64,000 bases of DNA from Cryptomeria japonica (lineage: Eukaryota > Streptophyta > Pinopsida > Cupressales > Cupressaceae). The notes below the pieces were generated by a model. The model ran no database searches, was not told the DNA's origin, and worked only from the letters and a program-made list of their open reading frames with translations. Location of the stretch: the NCBI RefSeq assembly GCF_030272615.1, contig NC_081410.1, positions 121,830,640 to 121,894,639 of the forward strand, read 5' to 3'. Numbering within the stretch: position 1 is the first letter of the stretch; each line of letters opens with the position of its first letter. Position numbers and translations under genes: made by a program. Shown here piece by piece: positions 33,951-45,968 of the stretch.

Positions 33951-35975
33951 ATTCACAATCAACACTTCAACTTATGGTGCAAGTAAAAAGAACGATCAAC
34001 TTGTCTCAATTTTGCAAAAACGATTTTACTTCATGCAAAACATGTTTTTCATTAAGTTGACTAGGATTTCAAATTCTAATTTACTCAACATTTTGCCTTT
34101 GAAGTTAAAAAGAAAATCATGGTTGTTGGAGCAACATCTCCAATGAGATAGAACATCATTGCAATGACAAGTTAAAAAGAACAAATGTATTTTGTGTTTG
34201 GCACACTTGTGCAAAAGAGCTGGACGAGTGGTCCTACTTCTAACACACACTATCCTCTCCCTTGGCTTTCGTGGTCCTAGGTGCAACACTAAAGTTTTAT
34301 CTTTTTAAGAGAGGCCTGCCAAGAGACACATCACTCTTGGGAATGACCTCACGTGGTGAATTCTTCGAGCTACTATAGAAATCAGGTCAGAGCGAAAGTT
34401 GTAGCCTTGGGTATAGTTGTTCCTATTGTGTAACTTGTCGAAAGGACAAATGGGCCCCACCACAAGTTACAAGGCTCTTAAGTGAGTCACTGCAGAATGA
34501 ACTTATGTCTAAAAATATCAAAAATTACTAAACACTTTTAAGTAGTAGCCCACTCATTCTATTGATTGAGGATATTTGTGATAAATTTAGTGCAAGAGCA
34601 TACATGGTTTTGCTCCCAAGATACTCACCATACATATTTCCTTGAGTAGAAACATAGCTTTTTGGAAGGTTACTTGTAGCCCAATAAAAGTGGTGACTCC
34701 CCCATCATAGGGATCATCTATTTGTTATGCTCGTGCAATAATTAGTATATCATATCCTTACCTGCCACAGCGGGATTCATAAGGTATGTAGTACCAAAGT
34801 CGAAGAAATATCAAGATGTGGGCTGAAATTATCGCAACTGGCCATTTGACCTTAGGGATGAAAATTGTTTGAAGTGTTTTCGTTTTTGAGTCAAGACTAG
34901 TGAAAATTGAGCCGACTTCAGGCTTTGGAAACACCTAAAATACATTTGAAGGAAAGGGTCATAAAAAGTTCAAAAGATTGGGTTGATCTAGACCCATACT
35001 TACTTGTACCTTTTGAGGCAACATTCTTGTGTTTGTGAGCTTGCTTTGTTTTCTTGTCAAAGAAACATCATAAACCCAAATCAAAACAAGTATTCATCCA
35101 ACACAAACATTTTCAAAAGATCAAAAACCAAGAGCAACAACAAAAAGTATCAAACTATATGACCATTCTTCACATCTTGAGAAAGAAGAATCTTCATCAA
35201 CACATCAACTTGAAGAAAAAACCATTAAGCTCAAAGGCTTTTATCAGAAGGAGGAAATTCTTCTATCTTAATAGACAGATCTTTGTCTCTCATAGAACCT
35301 TCTTACGTCAGATGCATCTTTACCTTCAAGGGAAATCAAACAAATTTGATCCATAATCATTAAACGGTAGAGCTTTTACTCAATACAGAGCTTTGAGTTA
35401 TCATCAAAATAAAGGAGGCAAGATCAATCCTACTTTCTTTCCAGATATTTGTATCACATATAACTCAGCTAGGGTAGAACCACCAACCCATGAACAAGCA
35501 AAGGAAGAATTTGTTCCTTTTGTAACACAAAGTTTCTATTGAAGTTGAACATCTCATCCATTATCATATTCACATCTCATCTAATCCATTCCAACTCTCA
35601 AAACATCAAAATATTTTTATCCTAAGTTCTATTTTGATATTGCTTGAATCAAATACAACACATCACTTTTAGAGTGTCTCTACATCTAGGATAAACTCAT
35701 CCTAAGAGACATTTCTACGCAGGTTAAAACTAGTCTATGAGTGAATCCTCTCATTACTAGGTAGTTGAGTCTGTAATACATCTCACATCTCTAAACCTTA
35801 TCACATCAAACTTTGTTAATCCAACACAACAAGCAATTCAAGAAGGAACTTTGGTAGCATCTACCTTTAAGTGCTAGAGATTCATATGCAAAACACTTCA
35901 CCAAACATTAATCTTCCATTTCATCACCAACTCATCATCATTTTCATCAAACTTCAACAAAAACTTGTAAACAAA
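33951..35975 (+). other. Rest of the long 5' leader of element E
   Basis: About 2 kb between repeats and gag with no coding domain I can support. A block near 34290-34740 ('gaggcctgcc', 'gtgactccccca') recurs at 63655-63990 in element F, so the leaders of E and F are related. A Lys/Gln-rich open stretch at 35054-35356 is low complexity. Confidence 0.6.
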
Positions 35976-37250
35976 ATGGCTCATACCAGATCCAGGTCTA
36001 GATAACAAGAAATTGAAGAGGAAGAGGAGGAAAATCTCAATGAATTCCAAGAAGCCCTTGGAGGAAATGCAAATGATGAAAATCCAAGTACTCCTACTCC
36101 TGTAGCAATAGAAAGGGCACAACACAACCCTCTCTTTAATAGAATTTTTGACAAAATACTCAGGAGCAATGCGGATGCTCACTTTTTAAGACTTGCTCAA
36201 GAGGGGGCTAAACTACCCTCTGACTTTGACATTGCACAACTAAGACAAGCATCAGAACGCCAAAGTCATAATGAGGATGAAAGAGGTTGAGATCACATCA
36301 GATATAACCTTCATCAAGGTAATCCCCCACCTCCTCCTCCTCCAAATGAAATAGACATGTTGCGGCAACAAGTTGAAAATCTCGCCCAACAACTTCATAG
36401 TGGTGTAAAAACAAATCAATTTTCACTTAATGACATTTGTCCCTATCCCTTTGATAGGAATCTTCATATGCCACCTTTTCCACGAGGGTTTGAAACACCC
36501 AAGTTTGAAAAGTATAGAGGAAAAGGTGATCCTCGTGATCATGTTAGAGAATTCCATTCAGCTCGCCTTGAAATGGAATACGAGGATACTTACCTAATGC
36601 GACTTTTTCCCCAAATCTTTGTAGGAACAACCACATCATGGTTTTCCTACTTACCAGGTGGCATTAGGACATTTGAAGAACTCATCCAAAAATTCCTAGC
36701 ACATTACTCACACAATATTGAACGTGATATCACAATGGCTGATCTATGTAACACTAAACAAAAACCAGGTGAGATATTTTCAGTCTTTCTGCAAGGATGG
36801 CGTGAAATGTCTAGCAAACGTTCTCTTCAGTTACCTAGACAAGAACTGGTGGAAATATTTATTTCCAACTTAAATGATGAAATGGAATTTCACCTAGACA
36901 TAAAAGACACAGACTCTTTCAATGACATGATCACAAAATGCTTAAAATGTGAGTGGGCTCTCATCAAAAAGGGGCTTATCAAGATATATAATGAGCCAAA
37001 GGATGGCCCTTGCCCGTGCTTCAATAGTGACAAGCCTAGCTTCTGGAAAAAAAACAAAAACATCATCAATGACGGGGTTGTGGATGCAAGAACTATCAAA
37101 GTGCACAACCTGTGGTTTGATTTGCAGGACATAACCCCCCACCCAAGAATAACATGGTTTCTCCTCTTAATCAAGGCCGCAACACATCTCAAGAGGAACC
37201 TAGATAATGTCACCAAAATTTTAATCCAAAACAAACATACACTCCCTTAG
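35976..37250 (+). pseudogene. Element E gag
   Basis: The ATG at 35976 begins 'MAHTRSRSR', then TAA (36003); the reading goes on in frame through an acidic stretch to TGA (36288), then is open from 36291 to 37250. The capsid-type retrotransposon gag domain is clear: 'FPRGFETPKFEKYRGKGDP' near 36480, 'HVREFHSARLEMEYED', 'WFSYLPGGI' and 'HYSHNIERDITMADLCNTKQ'. A C run near 37131-37137 marks a frame change: homologous reading continues in another frame after it. Gag builds the particle. The start was chosen because it lies right after the leader and stays in frame with the domain. Confidence 0.87.
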
Positions 37251-37744
37251 GGGAACCCATCGAAATAGTGTTACGTCAGTTGGTTTCTCAAAATCTGGTT
37301 ACCTTACCCAAAACATCAAATTATGAACCTCAAGTCAAACCTTCATGGTGGAGGGACACTGAACATTGCAATTTCCATCAAGGGAAAGGGCATAAGACAA
37401 GCAATTGTCATAGATTGAAAGATCTTATTCAGGATCTTATTGACCCAGGTGAAATCAAAATCGAAGGACATGACCCAAAGACAACAAACAATGATCATCT
37501 CATGTTTAAAAATCCACTTCCATCACAAGATCAAAGGGGTCCTTCCACTTCAAGGAGAAACATAGATACTACTGATTATACACAAGCCACATATAATTAC
37601 ACTGTGAATCACCTATATGATGCTAGTGAACAGATTGAAACTATAACCATAAAAAATCCCAGCTCCACTTGCAATGTTGTTACACGTCATAGCAAGATTA
37701 CCATAAAAGCAGCTCCACAAGGCACCCCATCTATCCCAAAGTAG
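37251..37744 (+). pseudogene. Element E gag C-terminus with zinc knuckle
   Basis: The segment 'WWRDTEHCNFHQGKGHKTSN' followed by C (37345-37410) is the plant Ty3/gypsy CX2HX4HX4C knuckle, followed by 'LKDLIQDLIDPG'. It shares a frame with the protease, and the frame differs from that of the main gag part by the shift near 37130. Confidence 0.83.
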
Positions 37745-37753
37745 TATAACCTT

Positions 37754-38668
37754 GTGGAACAGCTAGACAAAATGCCTGCACTGATATCTATCTTAGAGTT
37801 ATTGTGCCTATCTCCATCCCATAAAACAATCTTGGATCAAGCTCTCCAAGAAGCGTCAGTCCCTGCAAACCTAAATACAGATCATTTCCAAGCCATGGTT
37901 GGAAATCTAAGGTCATCACCTTGTCTCACTTTCTCTAAAAGTGACAACTCATCCTTCCAGCAACCTCACAACGCCTCACTACACATTGAAGGGTGTATCA
38001 ACCAACATAGGATCAAGCGAGTCTTGATCGACAATGGAGCAGGCTTGAATATTTGTACACTATAATTAGTCACAACATTGGGATATGCAATTGAATAAAT
38101 GGATCCCCACAAGAAGATAACAATCAAAGCCTATGATGATGCTGAGTGTTCATCCAAAGGAGCTATTGTGCTACCAATCCGAGTGGGCCCTATGGTGAAA
38201 CACATCATCTGTCAAGTTCTGGACCTTCCTCTGCCATATAATTTATTATTAGGAAGACCTTGGATACACGCCATGCAAGTCGTTCCATCCACCTACCATC
38301 AATGTATCAAGTTCCCGCATAATGGTGTAGAAATCACAATCCTAGGCGATGCAAACCCTTTTGCATATTTTCATAATATTAGTCATCAACTAGAGATTAC
38401 CATTCCCAACAATAAAGAAGCCATCTCATCCACATCATACGTAAGTCCAGCCTCTCTTTCCAGTTCAAACACTACTATACCCAAGCAAGAGAAGCTCAAG
38501 ATGAAGATAGCAAAGGAAGGTCCTGGGGAGTACAATTTGAGCCAACTATTTTGTGTTGGACAAATGCCTAATTATCCTAGGACACATGGCAAACCTCAAC
38601 GGTTACTTCAAATGCCACTGGTTAAACTAGCATGTACTTTGATGCCATTCATCCTTGGAAAGAGTTAA
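37754..38668 (+). pseudogene. Element E aspartic protease
   Basis: The active-site segment reads 'VLIDNGAGLNICTL' (38020-38065); plant Tat elements often have Asp-x-Gly-Ala here, so DNGA is plausible as active. After a TAA (38063) and TAA (38095) in the same frame, the second half has 'ITIKAYDDAE', 'LPIRVGP' and 'LLLGRPWIHAMQVVPST' (38248-38300). It would cut the polyprotein. The C-terminal part to 38668 is a variable linker. Confidence 0.83.
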
Positions 38669-38689
38669 GAAGAAGAGACCAGAGATGAG

Positions 38690-38940
38690 GACTTAGAAAA
38701 ATGGATCTATAAAGACCCAATCACCGCGGACATCCCACAAGCTAAGCTTCCCACAGATCAATATGGCAAAGGCCTTCTCATTATTCAAAGAATGGGTTAT
38801 GATGGTTAGAGTGCTTTGGGACCTTGCAAGCAAGGAAGACATGAACTACTACAACCAGAATTAAAGCCCAAAGATAACACTGGCCTAGGCTTTCAAAAGG
38901 AGATCCTTCCTAAGCTCAGATTCAAAGGAAAACCCAGCAA
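38690..38940 (+). pseudogene. Element E G-patch segment after the protease
   Basis: In the protease frame, 'YGKGLLIIQRMGYDG' then TAG then 'SALGPCKQGRHE' (38759-38846) followed by 'NTGLGF' fits a G-patch, the glycine-rich RNA-binding motif known to follow protease in some retroviruses and plant Ty3/gypsy elements. The TAG replaces a residue in the motif. A second G-patch occurs in the unrelated minus-strand relic at about 29110. Confidence 0.65.
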
Positions 38941-40147
38941 ACCACTATATCAGCCTATTACAAAGAGGTCACCTTTGATTATAAAAGCAACATGAAACAC
39001 CATAGCAACTGCCCCATCGAGGCTAAAAATCCTAGCACAACCATCTACAATACCCATCAACCCACCAATCAAACCAGTAACCCCATCAGTAGCAGCAATA
39101 TCATCAATAGCACCATTAGCAACATCAACTGTATTAGAACCCACAATAGTATCAACACCACCGACAATTCCAGTAGAAGCAGCAGAGTCAACACTACCGA
39201 TACTCCCTGTATCAAATTCACTAATCCCCATAATCCTTCCTGTAGCACCAATCATTTCACCTCCAAAGGTACAACAACCAATCACACCTGCAGTGTTTAA
39301 CTCAAAGGATAACCCCGTATGGTATAATAATCAGCTACTGGAAAGTGACTCAGAGATTGACTCACATGAGTGGGAATTTGATTCCATACAGCTTAATACT
39401 TCAGATGAGGAAGACACATCACCACCTCCACCCCGCAAAGACATCCCTATTTACGAAGAAGCACAAATAAAGACCTCTTGGGTTCCTAAACTGGAAACTT
39501 CTTCCACAGACCCTACATCACATCCTACGCGTAATTCTAATAGGGAGAGTACCATCAATGACCTTCACCACAATGTCTTAACCCTCACTGACATATCTAA
39601 CGAACTTAACCTAATCGATGAGGTAATGCCCATTATCCATCCTGAACTCATCGAATGGAACCAACCTAATCCCACATGTCTTGACTATTTCCAAAACGAT
39701 GAGGTGATCATTGACTTTTTGGAACTATGGGATAACATACCAAGCGAGGATCACAAAGTTGGATTCGCCATTGATCTTAATAGCGCAACATACTTCGGGG
39801 TGGATGCCAAACCTTTCAGCTACAAAAATATAACAATAAAACATGGATCTTCCAGTGAAAACCACACTGTGGCACTATTTGATCCTACAAAAGTAAAAAG
39901 AAAGAGTGTATCCAATGGTGAAAACCTCTCTGAGGTGCCTAAGGATGAAAGGTTTGACATTCTCCCCTCTAGTACACAGCAGGAACGATCGACAATTCTC
40001 ATTAAGGAAACCAAATAATACAATGTGGGGACTCTTGAAAATCCTCACCACATACATCTGGCCTCTCTTTTAACTCCAGAGGAATAGCCTAAGTTTGTAG
40101 AGTTCTTCCAAAAGAGTCATATCAACTTCGCATGGTCATATGCAGAC
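38941..40147 (+). pseudogene. Element E protease-RT linker
   Basis: A low-complexity Pro/Thr/Ile/Ser-rich segment (38990-39290) is followed by an acidic spacer (39293-40018) in the protease and RT frame. Stops lie near 38993, 40016 and 40087. Such spacers are usual in Tat elements and have no known enzymatic role. Confidence 0.7.
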
Positions 40148-41055
40148 ATGCCTAGTCTTGATCCTGATTTAGTCATGCATCACCTCACCGTCGTAGAAGG
40201 AGCCAAACCTGGCATGCAGAAGCTTCTCAAGATGCATCCTCAGATTGCAGTACTAGTCAAATCAGAACTTAAGAAACTCCTAGATGTTGGTTTTATTAGA
40301 CCAAATGATTATGCAGATTGGATATCCAATATTGTGCCTATCGGCAAACCAAATGGGGGCATCTGTATTTGTACTAACTTCAGAGATTTGAACAAAGCAT
40401 GTCCTAAAGATGACTTCCCCTACCACACATTGACATAATAGTGGACCTAACAGCAGGACATGCCATGCTTTCCATCATGGATGGATTTTTAGGGTACAAT
40501 CATATAAAGATCACACCAGAGGATCAACATAAGATGGCCTTCGTATGTCCATGGGGAACATACTACTGGAATGTAATGCCTTCTGCTCTAAAGAATGCAG
40601 GAGTGATCTATCAACGAGCAATGACCACCATCTTCCATAACATGATGCATACTATAATGGAAGATTATGTTGATGACTTACTGGCAAAATCACTCACAAC
40701 AGAAGGTCATCTAGAAATATTAGAGAAAATATTTAACAGACTGGAAAAATATCATGTTTGACTCAACCCAAAGAAATGTGTCTTTGGAGTAACCTCAGGG
40801 AAGCTTCTAGCATACATTGTCTCAAGCAAAGGCATTGAGGTTGATCCTACAAAGGTCAAAGCAATCATGGACATGCCACCTCCCAAAAATATCAGCCAGC
40901 TAAGGACATTGCAAGGACGGCTTCAATCCATCTGAAGATTCATTGCACAACTGGCAGATAAGTGTCAACCCTTTACACACCTGTTACACAAAAACATCCA
41001 CTTTCAATGGGATACCAGATGCCAACAAGAATTACAGATTCTTAAAGACTATCTC
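40148..41055 (+). pseudogene. Element E reverse transcriptase
   Basis: RT blocks in order: 'LKKLLDVGFIRPNDYADWIS', 'VPIGKPNGGI', 'TNFRDLNKACPKDDFP' (40375-40420), a one-base loss in the CCCC run near 40420 that changes frame, 'MDGFLGYNHI', 'TPEDQHKMAF', and the active site 'YVDDLLAKS' with both Asp (40667-40693). A stop near 40760 and one near 40935 interrupt the connection to RNase H. This RT copies element RNA; the catalytic motif is intact but the protein cannot be made in full. Confidence 0.9.
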
Positions 41056-41500
41056 ATGAATACACCATTGCTAATTCCACCAAATCCAAGTAGGCCTTTA
41101 TTACTTTATATATCAGCAATAAGCATAGCATTGGGTGTACTATTGGCACAACACAATGCAACTAGGAAAGAGTGTGTTGTTTACTACATCTCTCGCACAC
41201 TGGTAGGCTATGAACTCAATTACACATCTATTGAGCGAGCTTGCCTAGCAGTAATCTTGGCAGCCATTGAACTAAGGCACTATCTATTAACACATAAAGT
41301 ACATCTCATTGCAAATATTGATCCACTAAAGTACTTACTCAGCAAAGCAGCATTGACAAGTCGCTTGGCCAAATGGGTGATGATTCTAAGTAAATTTGAC
41401 ATCGAGTATGTGGACCGTAAGGCTATTAAGGGTCAAGTTATTGTAGATCAGTTGGTTGATGCTCCCCTCATAGGTGATCATCCTCTCATTTCCAATTTTT
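41056..41500 (+). pseudogene. Element E first RNase H (RT-linked)
   Basis: 'PLLLYISAISIALGVLLAQH' is the RNase H block following RT; the usual first Asp is missing at 'ISAIS'. 'VVYYISRTL.GYELNYT.IER' and 'KYLLSKAALTSRLAKW' complete it. Degeneration of this domain is common in lineages that gained a second RNase H. Confidence 0.82.
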
Positions 41501-41935
41501 TAGATGAAGAGATATTCATGATCACAACAGCACAACCATGGAAACTGTACTTTGATGGTTCATACACTAGGCATGGCTCGGGGGTAGGCATTTTGTTTAT
41601 CACACCTCAAGGTGATAGCATCCTGAAGTCTTACAGGCTCACATTTCCATGTATAAACAACATAGCTGAATATGAGGCCTTGATCACAGGACTCAGGCTA
41701 GCCATACAATGGAAGTTACAAGAACTACAAGTATATGGCGACTCCCAACTAGTCATTCGACAAGCAACAAATGAATATCAGACCAAGGATGATAAACTCA
41801 TGTCGTACAAATAAATGGTGGACAAATTAAAAACATCATTCACTACTATCACCTTTGAGTAGATACCCAGAGATCAGAATCGAGCTGCTGACGCTATGGC
41901 TACCATTGCATCTCTCCTAGATCTTCCACATAATT
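41501..41935 (+). pseudogene. Element E second, archaeal-type RNase H
   Basis: 'WKLYFDGSYTRHGSGVGILF' starts the domain (41530-41600). The four acidic residues of the archaeal-type enzyme can be placed: Asp in FDGS, Glu in AEYEAL, Asp in YGDSQL and Asp in NRAADAM after two stops (about 41813 and 41861). Dual RNase H is the hallmark of Tat-lineage Ty3/gypsy and supports the family call. Confidence 0.85.
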
Positions 41936-42000
41936 CAACACGCTATGAGTTCTTGGTCGAATAGCTTTGGATTCCTGCTTATGATATCCCCGAATCTAAG

Positions 42001-43260
42001 ATGATATGTCACCTTATCAGTTATGAATCCCCATGGTACGGTGAGTTATATACCTACCTCTGCGATCACACACTTCCTCCTAACCAATTGAATAACCAAC
42101 GTAAAACCTTCATTTGCCAAACCGCTCGATATACCATTATTGTTGAAACCCTATACCGACGTAGTCTTGATGGTACTCTCCTTCAATATCTGGAACAGGA
42201 TGAGATAACAAAATCCTTGGAAGAGGTACATGAAGAAATTTGTGGAACTCATGCAAGCGGTTCGTCACTAGCCAAGAAACTCCTACGCACTGGATACTAT
42301 TAGCCATCTGTGGAAAAAGACTCCTACTATTTTGTCAGAAAATGCAAGAAATGTCAAATTCATGGAGATCTGATACATGCACCCACACAAGAATTGCAAC
42401 CAATCACAACACCATGGCCTTTTTGTCAATGGAGACTTGACCTTGTGGCCACAAATTCATTATTACCGCCACCAAATACTTCACAAAGTGGATCGAAGTT
42501 GTTCCACTTACCCAAGTCATCAGCAAGCAGATTGCCTCATTCATCCTTAATTACATCATCTACCAGTATGGTGTACCCATGTCCATCATCATAGATAACG
42601 AGCTTCCTTTCAAAAATCAAGATGTTTGTGAGCTCTGTGAGAAGTTTCACATCCAACACCACTTTTCCACTCCCTATTACCCACAAGGCAATGGTCAGGC
42701 CAAAGCATCAAACAAGAACATATTAAGAATCCTCAAGAAGATAGTCAATGATGTCAGTCATTATTGGCATGTTCAATTGAATCCAGCCCTATGGGCATAT
42801 CGAACTAGCATTTGAACCCCTACAGGTGCATCTCCCTACTCACTAGTCTATGGCACAAAGGCTATCTTACCTATTGAGGTCAAGATATCATCTCTATGGG
42901 TTTCCTTGCACAATCTCATCAATGATGAAGCATACAGAGTGTCTTGTCTCCAAGACTTAGAGCTACTTGATGAGAAATGACAAGCTGCATACAACCAACT
43001 CAAAGCTTATCAGTAGCGCATGAGCAGGAGCTATAATCACCGAGTTAGACCTTGTACATTTAAGGTAGGTGATCTTGTTCTTTGAGAGAATCCTCGTAAC
43101 CAACCCAACTGAGAACATCAGGGAAAGTTTGAATCAAACTGGCTGGGTCCATATGTTATCACTGTTGTATTAGGGTTTGGGGCATATCAGCTAGCTACTT
43201 TAGAAGGAGAACCGCTCCCAGACCTGATCAACAACATGCACCTCAAACAGTTTTATACAT
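42001..43260 (+). pseudogene. Element E integrase
   Basis: The zinc region has 'EEICGTHASG' and 'CKKCQIHGD' (42235-42370), with a TAG at 42301. The core has first Asp in 'RLDLV' (42430), a short deletion and frame change next to it, and second Asp in 'IIIDNELPFKNQ' (42580-42615). 'GNGQAKASNK' (42690-42720) carries Lys where the catalytic Glu should be (AAA for GAA, a G-to-A change). The C-terminal part ('TFKVGDLVL', 'KFESNWLGPYV') has several stops and ends near 43260. This integrase is dead. Confidence 0.87.
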
Positions 43261-43670
43261 AAGCTGCACAGAGCATCAGGCTCCCATGCATACCGTAAAA
43301 ACACCAAAAACATTCAAATAAATGTCTTGAAGAAAATACAAAAACATCAAAAATAGTAAAGAAAAATCATGCATCGAAACAGTGAACAACCACTCCGGTG
43401 GCACCTTGGGTAAGTGCGATGGTGAAAACTTGGTAAACAGGTGCCATTCATAAAGGCTATGGCTCCATTGTCTTTCAAACTTGTTGTGATCACATTCATT
43501 TCATCCACTCATCCATCCATCCAAAGTCATGGCTAGTTATTGATCCATAATCCAAGATAGTACTTTATGAGTCTTGCATCCCGCTTTTTCATAGTCATGT
43601 CTAAAACTGGGGGCAATGCCCTTAATCTAGTTGATGGAAGTAGATTCTACATTACTTGTGATTCATTGAG
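43261..43670 (+). other. Start of the 3' region of element E
   Basis: No coding signal on the plus strand after integrase. It holds short interspersed repeats of 'aaaacatc' type and 'catccatcc' runs. Confidence 0.5.
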
Positions 43671-43785
43671 TTCTTCATTCAAAACTATCTCACAAAATCC
43701 AAAAACATTCAAAACAATCACAAAGACTCCAAAAACATTCAAAACCATCTCACAAAATCCAAAAACATTAGAAAGAATCAAACAA
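43671..43785 (+). repeat. Short tandem repeat around CACAAAATCCAAAAACATT
   Basis: Three to four units of about 33 bp, each with 'cacaaaatccaaaaacatt' or a close variant ('cacaaagactccaaaaacatt'). The open reading through it on both strands is a by-product. Confidence 0.8.
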
Positions 43786-44679
43786 ACAAAAAACATGGCA
43801 ACGCTTTGTATATACGAATTCAAGCCGATACCAAGAAAACATTGTGAAAAAATCAAACAAATGACCACTTATCTGATCAACCAAACAATCAACATCAACA
43901 CACGCAAACTGTATTAGCAAAGATTCATCCTTCCTTACCAAAACAAAGACATAATAACATTTTCTCTAACAAGAAAATTATGTTTAAGCTATCAAGTCCT
44001 TGGTTAGATTTGTGGGTCATTTCTTCATTTATATCAGGTTCCTACGCTACTCCGAGATATCCACAAGTGATTAGAGTAGTCGGGATGGTTCCTCCAGCAT
44101 TGTTTGTATGTCTTCTATGAATTATTCCAATGAAGTACTGGGGCATGTCCTAATGGTGTCTACGTGGGAAGTTCACTAAGCTACGTGATCTTATGTGAAA
44201 TACAGTCATAGATCACTACGGCTTGCTGACTACAGCGTATACCTTGACCATATGAGCATGAACCATTATCAAGGGTCCATATTCTTTATTCTTTATATAT
44301 GTTGTTTGCCTCCAAATACAATGCTCCATCTTTGGTTCCTACTGCCTCATCCAAACTTGATAATGGTTTATCTCTGATTACGGTATGAACTTGTCTCGGG
44401 ATATGATCAGCAAAAGATCAAGGAGGACGTTCCAAGTCATGCATGAAAGGAGATAATCCTTGTCTGTTCCACAAGCAATACTCAGGTAAACTTGATCCAT
44501 TATATCAAGTTGCTTGTATTAACTTGCTATATTAAAATCCATTCAAGGAATACTCAGGTCATCTTGAATCATTATGTCAAGTTTCTTGTATTTTCTTAGA
44601 ACATTTTAAAAGCTCAATGATGAAATAAAGCACCATGGATCATCATTCCATCTCATTTGTTTATATTGCATTTCGTTCC

Positions 44680-45900
44680 ATATCACCCATCCATTTACTC
44701 ATTCATTATTCATATGTATGGTTTTGTATGCAAGTGTGAACAAAGTTAATGTGAGCAGTTATGTGAAAATTGAGTTGGTCTTGGATACAATCGCGACAGA
44801 GTACTCTAATACATTATCAGTGCATCATGCAAAGTCTAAACAACCTTGCATTCATCTATCATGATCATATCATCATTATTACATTTAGTTTCATTTGAAT
44901 CAAGTGCATTTCATATCATTTAGTTGCATAAAATTACATATAGTTCATTATCATTTATTGACATTAGTTTTATTATATCATTTCATCATTGCATAATCAT
45001 GACATTCATATTCATTCATATGATAAAATTGTCCTTGATTGTATTAGCCATTACTATGCATTCATTTAATGTCAGTTACCAATCATCATTTATCATCATT
45101 TATCGTTGCATACACCTATTTATCTATCCATTAGTTAAGTGAATTCATTTATCCATTTAGTATATTTTTATACTCATTCAATTCATTTCATTTTAGGATT
45201 CATTACAAACTTGCATTCATTCTACTTTTTAATTGCATTAAGGTGCAGTTATTCATGAGTTGCATTATCATTTCACTTCATCATATTTTTCGACATTTAG
45301 AATCATCAAACAAAATCATTTGCCTCAACATTGGTTCATACATTATCCATATACATTCATTTAGAAATCATTATTTAAACATTTGTGCTTTACATTTGTT
45401 TATCCATATTACATTCATCTAACAAACCATCTAGATGCATTTACATACATACATCATTCAAAAAACACATTACATTAGCATCATTGCATTGTCTCATCAA
45501 AATACAAACCAAAGTACCATCATAATCATCATTGCATTATGCACACATAACCATCATGGCATTACATACATAAGACATTACATCACCAAACACATCATGA
45601 ACACATATATCAACCTGCATCCACATATTAGCATCACATCATAAAATATGCATATAGACATTATGTAAAAATGAATCATCATAAGACATGCATATAGGAA
45701 TCATCTCATAAACACATACATATAGTAAGTACAACTATCCATCTGAGCATAAAGTCATAAAATCATCATCCTGCATAAACATCCATACATATCATCAAAA
45801 TGCATATCACCAGAAAATATGGGATCTCCTCATATATCATATCATATCGCCACAAATATACATGTATCAGAGTACAATGAAGTCCAAAAAATCGGCTACC
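44680..45900 (+). repeat. CATT/ATCAT-rich low-complexity region
   Basis: About 1.2 kb is dominated by degenerate 'catt', 'atcat' and 'catacat' words ('tcattcatatg', 'catcatttatcatc'). It has the appearance of decayed microsatellite in the 3' region of E, between integrase and the antisense gene. 43786-44679 before it shows no gene. Confidence 0.7.
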
Positions 45901-45968
45901 AAGAGCCATCCAAGGTACAACCCAAATGATAAAATAAATGCATACAAAATGCTCTCTCAGATGCCAAT

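Noticed and set aside
35054-35356. 100-codon Lys/Gln-rich ORF in E's leader as a possible extra gene.
   Set aside because: Low-complexity composition, no domain, and E leader sequence in general lacks coding signal.
38950-39300. Minus-strand and alternative-frame ORFs rich in Gly/Ile/Val or Ser/Asn.
   Set aside because: They are shadows of the low-complexity protease-RT linker of E.
43567-43917. Plus-strand 116-codon ORF after integrase.
   Set aside because: It reads through a short tandem repeat and has no domain.
44680-45900. CATT-rich stretch as a possible functional array.
   Set aside because: Units are irregular in length and order, as in a decayed microsatellite; no stable motif or spacing could be shown.
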